Source: Drosophila pseudoobscura
Taxonomy: Eukaryota > Arthropoda > Insecta > Diptera > Drosophilidae
Assembly (NCBI RefSeq): GCF_009870125.1
Contig: NC_046679.1
Location: forward strand, 20,956,001 to 21,020,000
DNA: 64,000 bases
Reading direction: 5' to 3'
A program made the position numbers and the translations under genes. The notes under the pieces are model-generated. The model was given only the letters and a program-made list of their open reading frames with translations, was not told the DNA's origin and searched no databases. This document shows, piece after piece, positions 1 to 23,597 of the stretch. Each line of letters opens with the position of its first letter. Position 1 is the stretch's first letter.

Positions 1-1758
1 TATTGCATAATTTTCAACATAACTCCCGCACACACACCCATCCCACCCACAAAGGGAGAGTAAAGGCCCCGAAAGACACCCAACATTGATTGTGCAAATA
101 AAGAAAATCAAATATTGCCCGGCACTTCAATTTCGTTTGGGATTTTTACTCCCAGGGGCAGAGCAGTTCGGGGACGACTGACAGCTTCTTTTGGGGCTTC
201 CCCGATATCCGCCATTTCTTTTTGTGCACGCCCCTGCCCCTTAATTGGCAATTGAAGCTCTTTGATTAAATTAAAGGATATTCATGTTTATTACTGTTTT
301 TTTGACTGTAAAGCGGAACAGGGCAGGGGCAGGGCTGTATGAATCAAAGCGAGAAAACATACAATATTATCAGGAAAATACTTTAAATATTATTAAATAT
401 TTCGAGGTATTAAAAAAGCGTTACTTTTTGCATGTGTTTGCATATTAACAATGTTTTTAAATATTCTTTTAGTGTATATTTATTGCTTTTTGAACGAAGC
501 AATACCAAAAAACCATGATACATTTGACATGTAGATAAAGGTAGGGCGGCGCTACTATGAAAATCAGTAGTTCCAAAAACTACCATTATTCGACAGGCGC
601 ATGTAAAAACCATGTAGAAGGTATATTTGGAGACGTCTACAGACACATTTAAACATTATTTTAAATAGTTCAGTAGGACATCTTATTTAAACAGTTAGCC
701 AACTTGATAGAAAATAAGCATTAATTGATCGGATAATATAATTTGTTATTTACAAATTTTTCCAGAATCTTTTTCGGACCGACAATGGAAAATCAAAATA
801 ACATATCGAATTTTGTTCGGTTTATTTATATAGATATATGAATATAGAAGTCAATTTTCCTTGGAAGTCTCTTCCTTACAAACTTACATATACATATTGT
901 ATGTTTGGTATACTTGTAATCGTATTCCAGAGAAAGCATCAAGCATTCTTTCTTAAATATTACATGTTATTTAAGTGTCGTTTCTGTATTTTGGTGAGGG
1001 TTATTTAAATTGCTCAAACGTATTTAGAAAGCAGATATACACCTTCTAAGATAAATTAAAATTCTACAGACATTAAGGTGTATTCTTTATAAACATTAGA
1101 CAAATATACACTTCTATATCTACATATATTTACGGGAAGCTCTTTATGGCCCATATTCATAAAAGCTAGGCTATATCGCCTTGCCTGCTTATGGTTACCC
1201 AGCGAAATATATATATGTATATACATCAAAGCAACCTAAATGGTTAATATAGATATCAATTCATCTTAAATCGCTTAAAAAAAAACAAGAATTAAAATGG
1301 AGCTGGGTTATTATCCATCAAGGTGAAACAATAATTTTGCGACCCGGCTGTTTGTGCTTCTCAAGAATACACTTAAATTGTTAAGACATCAATAATATAT
1401 TAGAAAAACGCATAGATTCTTGTCTGCTTGAATAGATTTACGTTGACACTGCGATTAAGGTCTGGCAGTCGCCATTCATTGACATTCAAGTGTAGTATTC
1501 TTAATAAACATTCAACAGATATGGATGTTTATATTATTGTAAGTAATGTGAAGCGCCTGTGAAAGCGGCTGCGTATATGCTGGGCTCTCCATTCTACTTG
1601 GAAGAGACATACATATATAATTTATATTGTATTTCTAGTATTTTTTTAGTTCTAGTTGGGTTTTAGCTATACATTAACTTGAATTTGTATTCAGGTGATA
1701 CATAGATAATATATTTTTAAGAGTAAGATAACATCTAGAAGGAGTATCTATTTGTTCG
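1..1758. other. AT-rich intergenic DNA and probable 3' flank of the ZAD zinc-finger gene
   Basis: I see no convincing reading frame, RNA gene or mobile element here. The sequence is AT-rich with scattered TATATA tracts (around 1207-1225). The part next to 1758 must hold the 3' UTR of the minus-strand zinc-finger gene. TTTATT strings, which are AATAAA on the minus strand, occur near 290, 480 and 825, but none can be chosen as the polyadenylation signal. The GC-richer stretch at 60-250 is unassigned. Confidence 0.5.
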
Positions 1759-3163
1759 TCATTGATTCGATAATGGCTTGACTTCGTGCAGTCCATCGTT
1801 GCCCATCATCTCCACGCGCGCGCTCTCGGCAATCATCACAGCGTTCTGATGGCATTTGGTCTCCTCGTGCTGCCGCATGTGGTGGAGCAGACGGAAGTCC
1901 TTCTGGCAATAGTCGCAGCGGTACAATTTGATGTCCGAATGGATAAGCTCGTGCTTGGTCAGAGAATGGGAGTATGCAAATGGTTTGTCGCATAGCTTGC
2001 ACACATACGGCTTGATACCACGATGCACGCTGTGAGTAAGGAAATTAACAATTAGACAGGTGTGTTGTGATGCTGGTAATGAAGTTTTTAGACACTTACT
2101 TCTCGTGAGCCTTTAAGACGCTCTCGTAGAAGAACTGACGGCTGCACCAGCTGCACTTGAAGGGCTTGCTGCCGGTGTGAGAGTACATGTGTTTCCGCAG
2201 CTGTTCTCGCACATGGAACTCGGCATCACATAGTCTGTAATTACACAAAAGAAGAAATCATTAAAATGGTCAAACCACACCGGTCCCCACACTTACTCGC
2301 ACTGATATTGACAGACAGTGTCATGACGACGACGATGCTCCATCATACGTCCACGTTTCTCGTAGTAGTTGCCACAGATATCGCAAATGTAGCCGCCCTT
2401 CATCACATTCGAAGCACGAAGGTTATCTGCACGTCGGCTGCGTCCACGTTTGCTCTTGATACTGGCATTAGCTGCCTCTGTGAGGACCATTTGCTGTGTT
2501 GGCGTCTCCTCGAACGATTTGGTCTCGAGAACTTCACTATGTTCTGGATTCATGTCGATGGAATAATTATCCTCCAAATACTCAACATTATCTGTTACTA
2601 TCTCCTGCTCCTGCTCCTGCTCTTGGTCCTCCTGCTGCTCCTCCTGCGCAAGCTCATGCTCCTGCTCTTCGCCCTCTTCCATCAGAACGTAGTCGCCGCC
2701 TTCGGTTTTTTCTACACCCTCTCCCTCTTCCAGAATGTAAAGCGTCTCCTCGCCATGAATTTCACTTTCACCTTGACTATCCTCCTCCTTAATGAACATC
2801 TCATCCGCCTCATCGAACATGCCCAACTCCCGGCAATACTCCTCTATTCTCCCCTGTTTCACCAAAGCCTTTTCGCGGAACTGAAATGCCATATTGAGCT
2901 CCACCTTGCAAGTCTTGCAGATGCCCTCTGGTATATTTTCCTTGTCATTCAGCTGAAATTAAACGCGAAAAAAAAAGCACTTTTAACACACAAATAACGT
3001 ATGTGATGGGTGCACTTACCTTGCTGTATGAGACTCCGAGCAGCTGTATGAGCATTTCGTTTGGAGTCTCCTCGCCTTCCTCGCGTGTCTCATCGAGACG
3101 CTGCAGGCGTGGGCTCTCCTCCAGGCACACCCGACATATTTTTGGACCAAATTGAATGGGCAT
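1759..3163 (-). CDS. Zif: ZAD-domain C2H2 zinc-finger protein, probable Zif (CG10267) orthologue
   Basis: Four coding exons by frame and splice consensus: 3163-3020, 2952-2297, 2234-2100 and 2029-1759, giving 401 aa. Each donor reads GTAAGT and each acceptor ends in a clean AG; phases 0, 2 and 2 agree across the introns. The N-terminus is an insect ZAD zinc-binding dimerisation domain: CRVC in exon 1 pairs with CKTC at the start of exon 2. A Glu/Gln-rich acidic linker follows, then five C2H2 fingers (YICDIC, YQCELC, FKCSWC, YVCKLC and YRCDYC), with a basic stretch (KSKRGRSRR) just ahead of the first. It should be a nuclear DNA-binding transcription factor. The name Zif, a regulator of aPKC expression in neuroblasts, rests on domain layout, size and my recollection that it lies beside gpp. 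The ZAD-C2H2 class is certain; the symbol is less so. The stop is TGA followed by C, but only six codons precede the next stop. Confidence 0.88.
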
Positions 3164-4487
3164 TATTGTTTATTGTTGATATTCTGCTTAATATTAAAAG
3201 AACCGCCGTATTTACACTACTTTCAGTGTTAAAATTTATGTATTACGAAAAGTGTTGCCTCTCGGCCATTTTATTTCCACAGGGCTGGACAGTTCCACTA
3301 GAATCGCTGGTTCCAGTTAGTGGTTCTCTAAACTATATGCATACGTGTGTTTTCATATCTAGATCCTACAGATAAGGAGCATTAAAAATTAGATTAATCA
3401 AATTTATTACCAAGAAATGCTTGTTGATATACTAACTGGTGTATTTTATAGTCATTCGGGAGACATATGTTCAACTGGTTCATTGTTGCCTGCCCTGGTA
3501 AGTAACGATACCGATAACAGTTTGAACGTCTATGTACAATAAAAACTGTTTTCACATGCATTATCATACATTTATTTGTTAATTAACGCTGTTCACATAA
3601 ACATTTGTTAATTTGGGTAGTTACAATATTTCATTTATCTAAATGCAACACCGTGTTTACATCTCAAAATCTTGGTAAAAAATAGCCCATTAAGTGCTTT
3701 GACGATCTGGTATCACTGTGTTAAAATTTCGAGACGCAAAAGATTTTTCAAATTTCAAATTTCATTTTCAACGTTTATATAGAAATCCAATAAATGCAAT
3801 TATTTAAATTAAGCCAATCAAGTAGGAAATTGATTCATCACTCGTATAAAATTATGTGGGCATGGCTAAATGTTTTATATAGCTAGTAATATGCGACGAA
3901 AGAAAATAGAACTTGAATTCATCAGTATATTTACGGTATATTTACGATTTATTATTATTTACGATCCGCGGTCACACTGTTAAAATCTTGTGTTAAAATT
4001 TTTAATCGAAAAAATGGATTATACCATTTTATTTAGTTATAGTCTAATTAGAAAGTCGCATGCAGAGTGGCATTAGAATAGTCTAGACAGTTTTTACTCG
4101 ACAAAGTGAGCGTAGCAAGGCCAGGGCGCCAGCACATCGCTCATCGAATCGCAGCCCATCCACAGCGAAAACCGAAGATGTAAATGCTTTATTATCTTGC
4201 AATCCGTATCTTCCGTTGTGTCGTTTCGTCGTCGTCACAGTCGCCGTCAAAATGTTCGTCGCGCCAGTTATCGACTCCGCAATCTTCATCTCCTAAGGCA
4301 CTCCACACCACACACGCGTCCGCTCGTCCGGCTAGTGCGTAATACAGTCTCGGGAATCTTTGTGGGAAAGGGGAGATTCACACTGTAAAAAACAAAAACA
4401 CAGAGCAACAACAGAGCAGAGCAAGCGAGCAGCTAAACGAGTGCTGGCAATCGGAGGCGCCGCTAGCACCTAGCCAGCACCTGTACC
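3164..4487. promoter_or_regulatory. Divergent promoter region between the ZAD zinc-finger and RFX genes
   Basis: This gap holds the 5' flank and 5' UTR of both neighbours. A related element, an ACTGT or CAGTG core followed by TTAAAATTT, occurs three times (about 3225-3242, 3712-3726 and 3974-3990). The last overlaps a consensus Motif 1. The stretch 4380-4487 is CA/AG-rich and reads like a 5' UTR leading to the RFX start codon. I see no other gene. Confidence 0.55.
3970..3978 (+). promoter_or_regulatory. Core-promoter Motif 1 (M1BP-type) element
   Basis: GGTCACACT matches the Drosophila housekeeping core-promoter Motif 1 (consensus YGGTCACACTR), bound by M1BP, in plus orientation. It lies about 510 bp upstream of the RFX-gene start codon, a suitable place for that gene's promoter. 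Assigning it to this gene is inference. Confidence 0.55.
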
Positions 4488-7400
4488 ATGTCCGAGAAGC
4501 ATGGCCAGCTGGGTGCGCAGTGGACGAAATCAGCGGCGGCGCCAACAGCCGCAGCAGCAGCAGCAGCTCTAGCCTCGGCTTCCACCCCGCTCCAGAAGCT
4601 CCCGAATCCAAATCCGAGTCCAAACTTTCCAGCCAGCAGTCATCCGTATGGCAACTGTGCGATTCCTGGACTCCCGGGCATACAGCCAGCGGACATACCG
4701 TATACCTCGGGACGGTTTCAGGCCCCGTCCATCATCCATGCCAAGGCCTCGCCCCTGACCATCGTGCCAGTGGGCACTGCCATTGGGCCCCACTGTCCCC
4801 CCCAGGTCTCGCCCACGAGCCACCACACAAATGTACCTGTATCCGTGACCGTACCCGCTCCCAGCGGCTTTGTGCCGACGCCGTTTACAAATGCTGGCAG
4901 TGGCACGACGTCCGTACTGCAACCGAATGCATTTGCAACGGCCGCGGGAAATGCCTTTGCGAATGCGCTCAACTTTAATACGGCCCAACAGCTGATGCAT
5001 GCCATGAGTACAGGCACGGCAGCAGCCACCACCACACCGATCACAGCCACAGCGACTCCTGTCATAGCGGGCGGGGGTCCTGCTGCCCAGCGGCATCCCG
5101 TCGAGCCGGTACCCACGACAAGCGGCGTCATTAATTCCACCATTGCTGAGAATGTCATGAATGCGCTGTCCAACTCGACCGCTGCCTCCGAGGAGAAGAT
5201 GCGACGCGTGCAGCAGGTGATTGAGGCCAGCATTGAGTGAGTATATATATTGATTGGAGGAGATCTTTCTGGTATTTATTCTCCCTCCCCCTCCAGTGAC
5301 AATGCGAAGCTACAAATCTCGCAGATCCTCGAACGTGTTGCAGTCTTGAAGCCAATCGAAAAACTATTTCTCTATCTGCGTTTGCCGGGGGAGTGCGCGG
5401 ACTCGGATCCATTGAGACAGCCACAGAATCCGCTGGGCACACGCTCAGAGATCAATCACACCATCAATTGGGTGCGCTCTCACCTGGAACACGATGCACA
5501 GGTCTCCATACCAAAGCAGGATGTATACAATGATTACATGTGAGTGGGAGAACCTCATTTCCATCGAAAAACCCTCTGATATTCTTCCATTTCCAGTGCC
5601 TATTGCGAACGCCTGAGCATCAAGCCCCTGTCCACGGCAGACTTTGGCAAAGTAATGAAGCAGGTCTTCCCGGGCGTGCGTCCACGTCGTTTGGGAACGC
5701 GTGGAAACTCTCGCTACTGCTATGCGGCCATGCGAAAGACCACAAAGCTAACGCCGCCACAGTTGCCGGCGCTGTGCAAAACCGAACAAACCACAGGAGA
5801 CGAAGCTGCTGCTCCAGCCATAGCCACTGCACAGATGAATCACTCCCCGGGTGTTGTGCTGCCTCCCATGCCAACAGGCGACAGCGAGAACTGGGATGTG
5901 GTGCGCAGTTGGGCGGAGAAGCTGCTGAACACAAAACTAGACAGCATTGCAGAGCTGAGCACGCGGATCAAGAGCAACAATGCCACGGTCATGGGCGTGC
6001 ATTTGGGCGCCAAGAAGTACACACCCCGGGAACCCAAAGAGAAGCGTGTTTTGGCCGTAAGTTTTGTGAGCCAGGGGCTACCACCATAGAATGGGTCATA
6101 CAATCTCCCTTTTCCAGGATATGGGACCACTGAAGAAGCGACGCAAAAAGAAACGCAAGGGCTCGACATCCTCAGAGTCGAGCTGCAATCAATTGGTGGC
6201 TGGGCTGCAAGATGCAGGCAGCAGTCAAGATGCCATTGATGAACCGAAGACGGAGCAGCTAGTAAAGATCAAGCAGGAGATTATAGACTCCCCCGTACAC
6301 CAGTCCCAGCACCAACAGCAGCCACAGCAGCAGCAGCCCCCAATGAATTATCTGCATCAAATGATGCCCATGAACCTGGCCACAGAACAGCGAAGCAACA
6401 GTGCGGTGCGTAATCTGACGCCCAAGATCATGGAGATGGGCGTGGCTGTACCCCCAACGGTAGTGCTCACACAGCAGCAGGATGAGCCATCGCCCACAAC
6501 GATGGTGATCAAGGACGAGGTGGAGGACTACAATACATCCAATATATTCTGCAAAAAAGTGTTAAAGGCCCAGCAAACGAAAGGATTTTGGGCCAATTCC
6601 CCGAGCAGCGGTACAACGGGCGGCGGGGGAACCCTGCTAGTGCCGCCCGTGATCACAACGACTGCGGCGACACCACCGCCACCGGACATCTCGCCGGGAC
6701 CCATGTCCATGGGACCGCCAGCGCAATTGATGATTTCCAGTTCGGTGAGCCCCTCCAGCAGCATGGACAGCAACAACACCACACCGAAGGTGGTCTCCAG
6801 CAACATGATACTGCTGCGTGCAAAGCGCCTGCTGGCGGCGGAGAGTGCCGCTGCCCTGACGGCCGCTGCAGACGATTCGGGACTACCTGAGAATCTGGGT
6901 TTGCCCAGGGAGCGGGTGATTAGCATCTGTAATATGGATAAGCACGAGCTGGACGATTATTTCCTGCCCGTTGAGGATGAGGAGAACTCCGAGGAGCCCG
7001 ACACCGAGCTGCTTCAATATTTTCAGATGGGAGACGCTGAGGAAAAACAACTGAATTCCTTAGATGCTGTAGAACAGAACAGAAATCCACAAGGAACACC
7101 GATAATAACGTCGACGACGACAGCGATACAGGCGGGAATGGCGCCAGCGATGCACCAGCAACAGACCCATACCCAGCACCCCCAACCGCCGAATCGTGGA
7201 GCCACAACGGCCATGCCCTCGCCACAGGGGAGCTTGGTCGTCTCATCGACAATGTTGTCCGGTCAAGCGAATGTGGGTTCTGCCTCAGCGTCTCTGGCTT
7301 TAATGTCAAAGAAGCATCAACACCAACAAAACCAACCACAACAACAGCAGCAGCAACAGCAACAGCAGCTGCGAACCAAACAGCTGCCAACAAACGGCAA

Positions 7401-8700
7401 TTCTAACCCGAACAACAGGCGAAAGATCAGCCTGAGCAATGCCTCTAGCAATGGCAGCAACAAAAATTGCATATTTCTGCCAATATCCCCCAACATCAAC
7501 AATGGAGGCGGATCAGCAACAGCAGCAGCAACAGGAGGCACAACAACGAATCAAATGCCGCAGCATCAGAATCCAACAAATTCCAATCAACAAAATTGCT
7601 TTGCCAGTCCTGGCGTCACGCGGATGCGGCAACGTTCTAGTCTGCTGACCAAACAGCAATCCCTTGACTGCGATGGCAATCGTGATCCCATGATTGGAGC
7701 AACGCGTAGAAAACGTTGCTATGTCTATAGCTATCCCACAAGCACGTCGGCCTCGGCGCCGCCCAGCCCCTCGCTGCTGCAGCAGTGCATGGTGGGAAAT
7801 TGGCCATTTGGTGGAACAAACTCCTTCCAAGACACGAACAGTGCGGATCCCTTGATTAACCAGAACTCTATGGATCTCGAGACGAGCCTGGCCCTGACGG
7901 GTGGCGACGATCTGGATCTAACGGAGACGCAACGCTCGCAATCGGTGCCGCTGTCACAGCTACAGAGAAGCTGCCATCCATCGCCCAGCTTCAATCGGCA
8001 GGCCAGCTTTCAGGCCTCGAGCTATGCGAGCGACACCTTCTACTCGGAGAACAGCAACAGCCAAAATTCGGTGGCAGTGGCCCCCCTAAAGGACGTGGAG
8101 GCGGCTGCTGCGCTGCTCTACGAAGTGGATGTGGCTGCCATTGTATCGCCGAGCTTCAACAATAAGTTTGGGAACATATCCCAGCAAACGGCCACCACAT
8201 GCAGCTCCTCGGCGGGCTCGTCCTCTGGCTACAGCAGCGGAGGCTCTGCGGGCATTGTCTCACGCTCTGTGCCCTCCACACCACTGCCGCATCAGCAACA
8301 GAACAACAATCTGACAGGCTTTAATGGCAATGGAGGTGGCAATGGCGCTGGAGGAGGAGGCGGCAACCTGAATGCCACAAATGGTTTCTTCAACATCTCG
8401 CCATCGTTCAACTGGGAAACATCGAGCAATGGCATTCAAGGGGGATCCTACCTCTCGTACAGCGCTCGCAATACGATGGATATATCCAAGTCGATGCCCA
8501 CGACGCCCATAACCACGCCCTGCTTTCGCTATAGTCCCGTGGAGTTGCACCGGGATTTCCTGATCAATGGCTGCACCATCGACCTTGTGCCCTCGTCTGC
8601 GTTTGTCCCAGCGTGCAGCGATGAGAATCCGGCTCTGACCCTCAGCTCGGACTCGCTGATGGATGACAGCTCGCCCAGTAGTATACTGGATACCTTGTAG
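4488..8700 (+). CDS. RFX-family winged-helix transcription factor, RFX5/RFX7-like (probably dRFX2/CG9727)
   Basis: Four exons: 4488-5236, 5297-5539, 5597-6056 and 6118-8700 (1344 aa), with GTGAGT or GTAAGT donors and pyrimidine-rich CAG acceptors; phases 2, 2 and 0 agree. ATG 4488 has A at -3. Residues 251-282 (AKLQISQILE...LFLYLRLPGE) match the N-terminal helical region of the RFX5/RFX7 branch. Residues about 303-379 are the RFX winged-helix domain, starting NHTINWVRSHLE and including DFGKVMKQVFPGVRPRRLG and GNSRYCY, which read X-box DNA through the wing. A basic KKRRKKKRK nuclear-localisation stretch is at 490-498. The remaining 850 residues are Gln/Asn/Ser/Gly-rich and probably disordered. 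They include RSQSVP at 1090-1095, an exact 14-3-3 mode I pattern. There is no RFX1-3-type dimerisation domain, in keeping with RFX5/7 relatives. The fly name is from memory. The frame stays open past the TAG stop (next entry). Confidence 0.93.
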
Positions 8701-8847
8701 AATTTGCACGAAGAGAAGGCTCAGGAGGAGGTTACCGAACCCAGAGAGGAAAAAGGAGAGGAGAAGGTGGATGAAAAGTCTGTTTCCCAAATGCCAGAAG
8801 ATGCCACAGTGGTGGCCTATCTGCTGGAGCATGTGGATCAGTTGTAG
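8701..8847 (+). other. Possible stop-codon-readthrough extension of the RFX-like protein
   Basis: Directly after the TAG at 8698-8700, the same frame is open for 48 codons and ends at TAG 8845-8847. The product begins NLHEEKAQEEV, is Glu/Lys-rich, and ends PEDATVVAYLLEHVDQL, which looks like a short helix. Codons favour GAG, CTG and GTG as in the upstream exon, unlike the AT-rich 3' UTR that follows. Possible explanations are readthrough (common in Drosophila), a stop recently gained in this lineage so that the ancestral protein had 1392 residues, a base error, or chance: roughly one random frame in ten stays open this long. Confidence 0.4.
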
Positions 8848-11010
8848 GACAAATCTTCGATCCGACCTTCTCCGATCCGATACGATCGTCTCGATTAGTT
8901 TCATTGTTGTGTTCATTTCGTGTCTAGTTAATCCCGTGCCTCAATGTATCAGTGTCTGTCTCTCTTCCACACAGAATGAGCTTTCTCTTCGCCAAAATCA
9001 TCCCACACTTCCTGCTTAACTCTAAACTCTATACCACAGCTTAGCTTCTAGCCTATCATTGGTTTCAAAACTATCCGATATATCTACGTGCAAAAACGAG
9101 CGAGAGAGAGAAGAGAGCTCCGGCTTGAGCTCTTCGATCTATCGCATATATTGCAACCCTCAGGCCCTGTCCCCTACCACTGTTGTATATTGTTATTGTA
9201 ATATTAACCTAATCCTTAAACCAATGATGATTTCTGTATGTAAATGGATGATAGTTTTTACTGTTGAACAAACCTTACAAAAAACGAAACGAACTTAAAG
9301 TCTGAATGAAGGAAACGTGTGCAGCGGTTTTAAAAACGGAAAACAAATTTACAAACAATATGTAATTGTAAAACGAATGTACATCTTAGAGAACTATAGA
9401 GCTACATAAAGTCTCGGCATTCGTCGAGTATTCCTGTGACCCCCAGAACAGTTTCTAGAGTGAGATATTTCCCATGTTTATTCAGGGGTCATATGGAACG
9501 GAGATTGTCAGAATTCAATTGTGTGTTTGTATGGTATTGTACGGTATTCAATTGTTCAGATATGGATATACATAGCTATATGGATAGGCCCCTCCTTCGA
9601 TTTTACTAACACTATTTCCCCCCACTCCCAGATCGTTCTATTACTATACTTTCTATCTGTCTTTTATCCGTAATGCTTTGATTCTTCTTCGATTAGATAT
9701 AAGTGTTTGTTTGTTATAAATGTTTTTTTTATATATTTTTTGTTTAAATCGCGTTTTAAATTGCGGTTAGTTCTCTAGGATTTTATCTTAACTATCACCC
9801 TACCCTATGGCCTATCGCCTTTGGATTTCATGCGAGTTCTCTAGTGTCTGGAACTCTAGTTGTAATTTCGTTTCTTGCGGTCCCAGTTATTTTTCTTCCA
9901 AATTTTAACAATACTTAGCTTTAAAAAAAATTTTCTATTTCAGAATTTGTGCAACAAAGTAAAAGTCTATTACCCGAACACAATTCCGTTCTAAAAAAAC
10001 AATTTTAATGTGTCTAAAGTTTTTAAAAACATATTTGTAAAAAATTTAAAAAAAAAAGAAATGATTAATGTGCTTTATTGTAAAACAATTCATATGTAAA
10101 ATGCATATACCACAGGAAAAACCAGAAACAAAAACAAATATACATACAAACATAAAAAGAAAAAAATATACACACATAAATAGTTTAATATAATGTTATA
10201 CGAGTACATTAAAGAAATATACACTCATTTACACGCGAAACGCTAGGGGAAACAATTGAGTTTCAGCAGAGCCGAGAATTTCTTATATGCATAGTCAGCA
10301 ACCGTAATCATAGAGTCCTACAATAATCAGAAATCCACACTAAATCCAATACAAAACAAAACAATATGTATTTAATGTCGTAAGTTCTATAAACGAAAGA
10401 TTAACAAATGCACCCCCTAGGATCCTCCGCTTTCAAACAATAGATAACAAATATATGTATGTATGTATGTATGTACTATGCAAATAGCAATAGCCGATAA
10501 GTATGGTATGTAAATTTAGTGGAACATATTTGTCACCGGGAACACTTTATAGAGATATGTATGAAAATTGATATGCAATTATGTATACAGCAACAGAGCA
10601 TTCAAGTTAAAACGGAACCAAAACTGTACTTTTTTATAAGATATTTGAATGACATAAAATACAGAAAAACGAAAACAGAATTGACTGTCCAGATCTCTCT
10701 CTTTTTTGATCGAATTTGGGGATGGAGCAGCACTGGGAATGCTGTTCCCTACATACGATTTACAGCCCAGTCTTTAGTCTCTTACTCTTTGGGTCCCGGT
10801 CCCAGGAAGTTCTCATTCTTGTGACTCCATCGGTACTCCGTAAAATGGTATGAATGTCCGAAAGTATCCGATAATACATTTGAATACTTGAGAGACTTTT
10901 CCCTTCCTTCGAAATCCCACTAAAACTCACTTCATTGCATTTGTGTTAATTATATTTTAATATTTTTTATTAAACGTTTAAGTTTAAAATAATAATATGC
11001 AATAAATATT
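8848..11010 (+). other. Probable 3' UTR and downstream flank of the RFX gene
   Basis: No coding signal follows 8847. The sequence becomes steadily more AT-rich, with a (TATG)n microsatellite at about 10453-10475. AATAAA at 11001-11006 is a candidate plus-strand polyadenylation signal, and ATTAAA near 10208 is another. The true cleavage site cannot be chosen from sequence alone. Confidence 0.4.
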
Positions 11011-13181
11011 TGTTAAATATACATAATAATACCTTTTTAATGTTAATATGTGTGTGTGTGTGCTTATTAATGTGTTTTCTTTACTTCTTCTCACATTTTT
11101 TTCGCCGACATTTTTATATATTCTTTTTATTGATTTATTTTATTATTTTTTGTTTTTTTTTTATAAATTTTACATGTAAATTTAACTATTCTTTATTAAT
11201 ATTTTATATGCATTTTACATGACATTTTGTTTTAATAGCGCCAAAATAATATTCCATTTGCTACAACACTTGTTTTTCATTTTACTTCGTTTCGTTTCTC
11301 ATTTCCGATTTCCCCGATTTTAGCTCGGACTCTGTATATAATGGGTATATGCCTATATAATATGTACATAATATATATATTGTATGTACGTATAAAAGTC
11401 GTGTGTACTGCCCCTTGAAGTATTTCTATTAGTTCCATAATATTGTTGGTTTTTTTTTAATCATTACTACGCTAATAGCACATTTGAAATTCCCTTTATT
11501 TGCTATATATATATTTTTTAATTATATGTTTTTTTTTTTCTTTTAATATTATTGGTATTATATGCATTCCTTTTTTTTTTGTTAAATGTTTATTGTTTGC
11601 TAATATATTTTGTTGGTGTTATGCTGGTTTTTGTTTGTTTTTTAAATGCTTTTTGTAAATCATTTTTTAATTATTGGTTTCCTGATATTTTTTGTTGAGT
11701 TCCTTCCCCGATTTCTATATATTATATGTATAATATATGTATGTATATATGTTGTATATGCCTGCTATAATAATATATATATAATATATATATATATATA
11801 AAATTGTTGTTATCTCGCTGAGGTGGAAAATTCTTTAATTAATAAGGTTACTTGTTGTTCTGTTGCTGCTGCTGTTGCTGCTACTGCATGTTGCATATTG
11901 CATATTGCATGTTGCTTGTATACATTATCTAATTTCCTCTACTGTTCAGTGTTTTTTTTTTGTTGTTTTGGATTTATTGTTTTTGCGATTAAAGTACACA
12001 CCATCTTTGTTGCTGCTGTTTTTTTGAGCACTCCTATAGCACCCCATATTTCCCATATTTCTATTTCCATATTTGCATTATTAAAAAAACAACTTTAGAA
12101 AATAAAAAAGATATATGAAAAAAGTACCAAAAAAATGTGAAATTGTCTTGTGCCATATATAAATATACATATGTATGTATATATATATTATATATCGTTA
12201 TAAAGTGCTGCTCAAATATTGAAATATTATTGCTGCCAAGTCTCTTAATGCAAAGAAAAAACTCTTGCTACTTTTACTTTTAATCTTTTACTCGTTTAAT
12301 ATCATATATTTCTCATATACGAATATTCGTTTTCGATTTTGTTGGAAGCAACGTTCTTTAAGGGCAAATCGGGTCACGGGTTCGGATTTCGATTTTGGAG
12401 GGGTTGGTCCCAATTCATCTTTCGTTTTTAAGAACAAAACCAAACACAAAACCAAAAGATGGAACAGAACAGAAGAAAAACAAAGGTTCTTTAATTAGTT
12501 GACAATTTGTTTTATTTCAAAATTAATAATAAAGGCAAAAACTTTCAACTTAGGGACAAAAAAACGTAATTAAACAATAAAAGAGACAAATAATTAAATA
12601 CATAATAGTTGGTAATAATTGGTAATCGGTAATATAGAAAGTCAGTAACATTGTTCAATCAGCAAAGTTTTGTGGGGTTTCTCATATTCTCTCATTCTCG
12701 GGGGCTCATCATCATCATTATGATCCTCAAACTCTTCTCTTACAAAACTAATATGAAAAAACGCGTCTAGCCTAATTTAAAATGGTTTGCAATTCTCAAA
12801 TAAAAACACACTAGATGTAGAAGTAGTAATAGTAGTAGTTGGGGGCGGGGCAGGATAATAACTGTATATAGTAGAAGGGGCCGGGCAGGTCAGAACTGAA
12901 ACAAATGTGAGGGACGATTGGGTGAGTGGGCGGAGGGGGGCTATACAATAAGTTAACCATGCGGAAAAAACACAATTCATTTAGTTAAAATTATAAAAAA
13001 CTGTTTAGTTTTCTTTTTTAAATACATACAATATAATCCACCACATCGTTCGTGCACATTCAAACAAAATCTGGCTAAAAAAAAAGCATGAAGCATTGCA
13101 TACTTTTGTGGCGCATGGGGCGGTTTTTGGATTTAATTTCCTTTTCCATTCAGCAAAATTGAACTAAATTAGTTTACTAAA
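11011..13181 (-). other. AT-rich convergent 3' region; probable 3' UTR of the longest gpp isoform
   Basis: This lies between the RFX 3' end and the gpp stop at 13182. It holds (TA)n tracts (around 11370-11400, 11720-11760 and 11775-11800), many poly-T runs and a short tandem of GCATATT/GCATGTT near 11885-11915. No protein-coding frame is credible. The part just below 13182 must be gpp 3' UTR; its end is not determined. Confidence 0.4.
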
Positions 13182-23534
<10,353 letters not shown>

Positions 23535-23597
23535 ATTCCTCGTTTGCGTCGCCTCCCTTGTCTGCCACAGCCGTCGTTTGTTTTGTGGCAAGGGAGG

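Noticed and set aside
2266..2997. 243-codon plus-strand frame with a Leu-rich stretch opposite the ZAD zinc-finger gene
   Set aside because: The Leu run is the complement of the Gln/Glu linker; the minus strand has clear C2H2 fingers and splice sites.
12361..12410. GGGTTCGGATTTCG, similar to a tRNA T-arm
   Set aside because: No acceptor, D or anticodon stems can be laid out around it.
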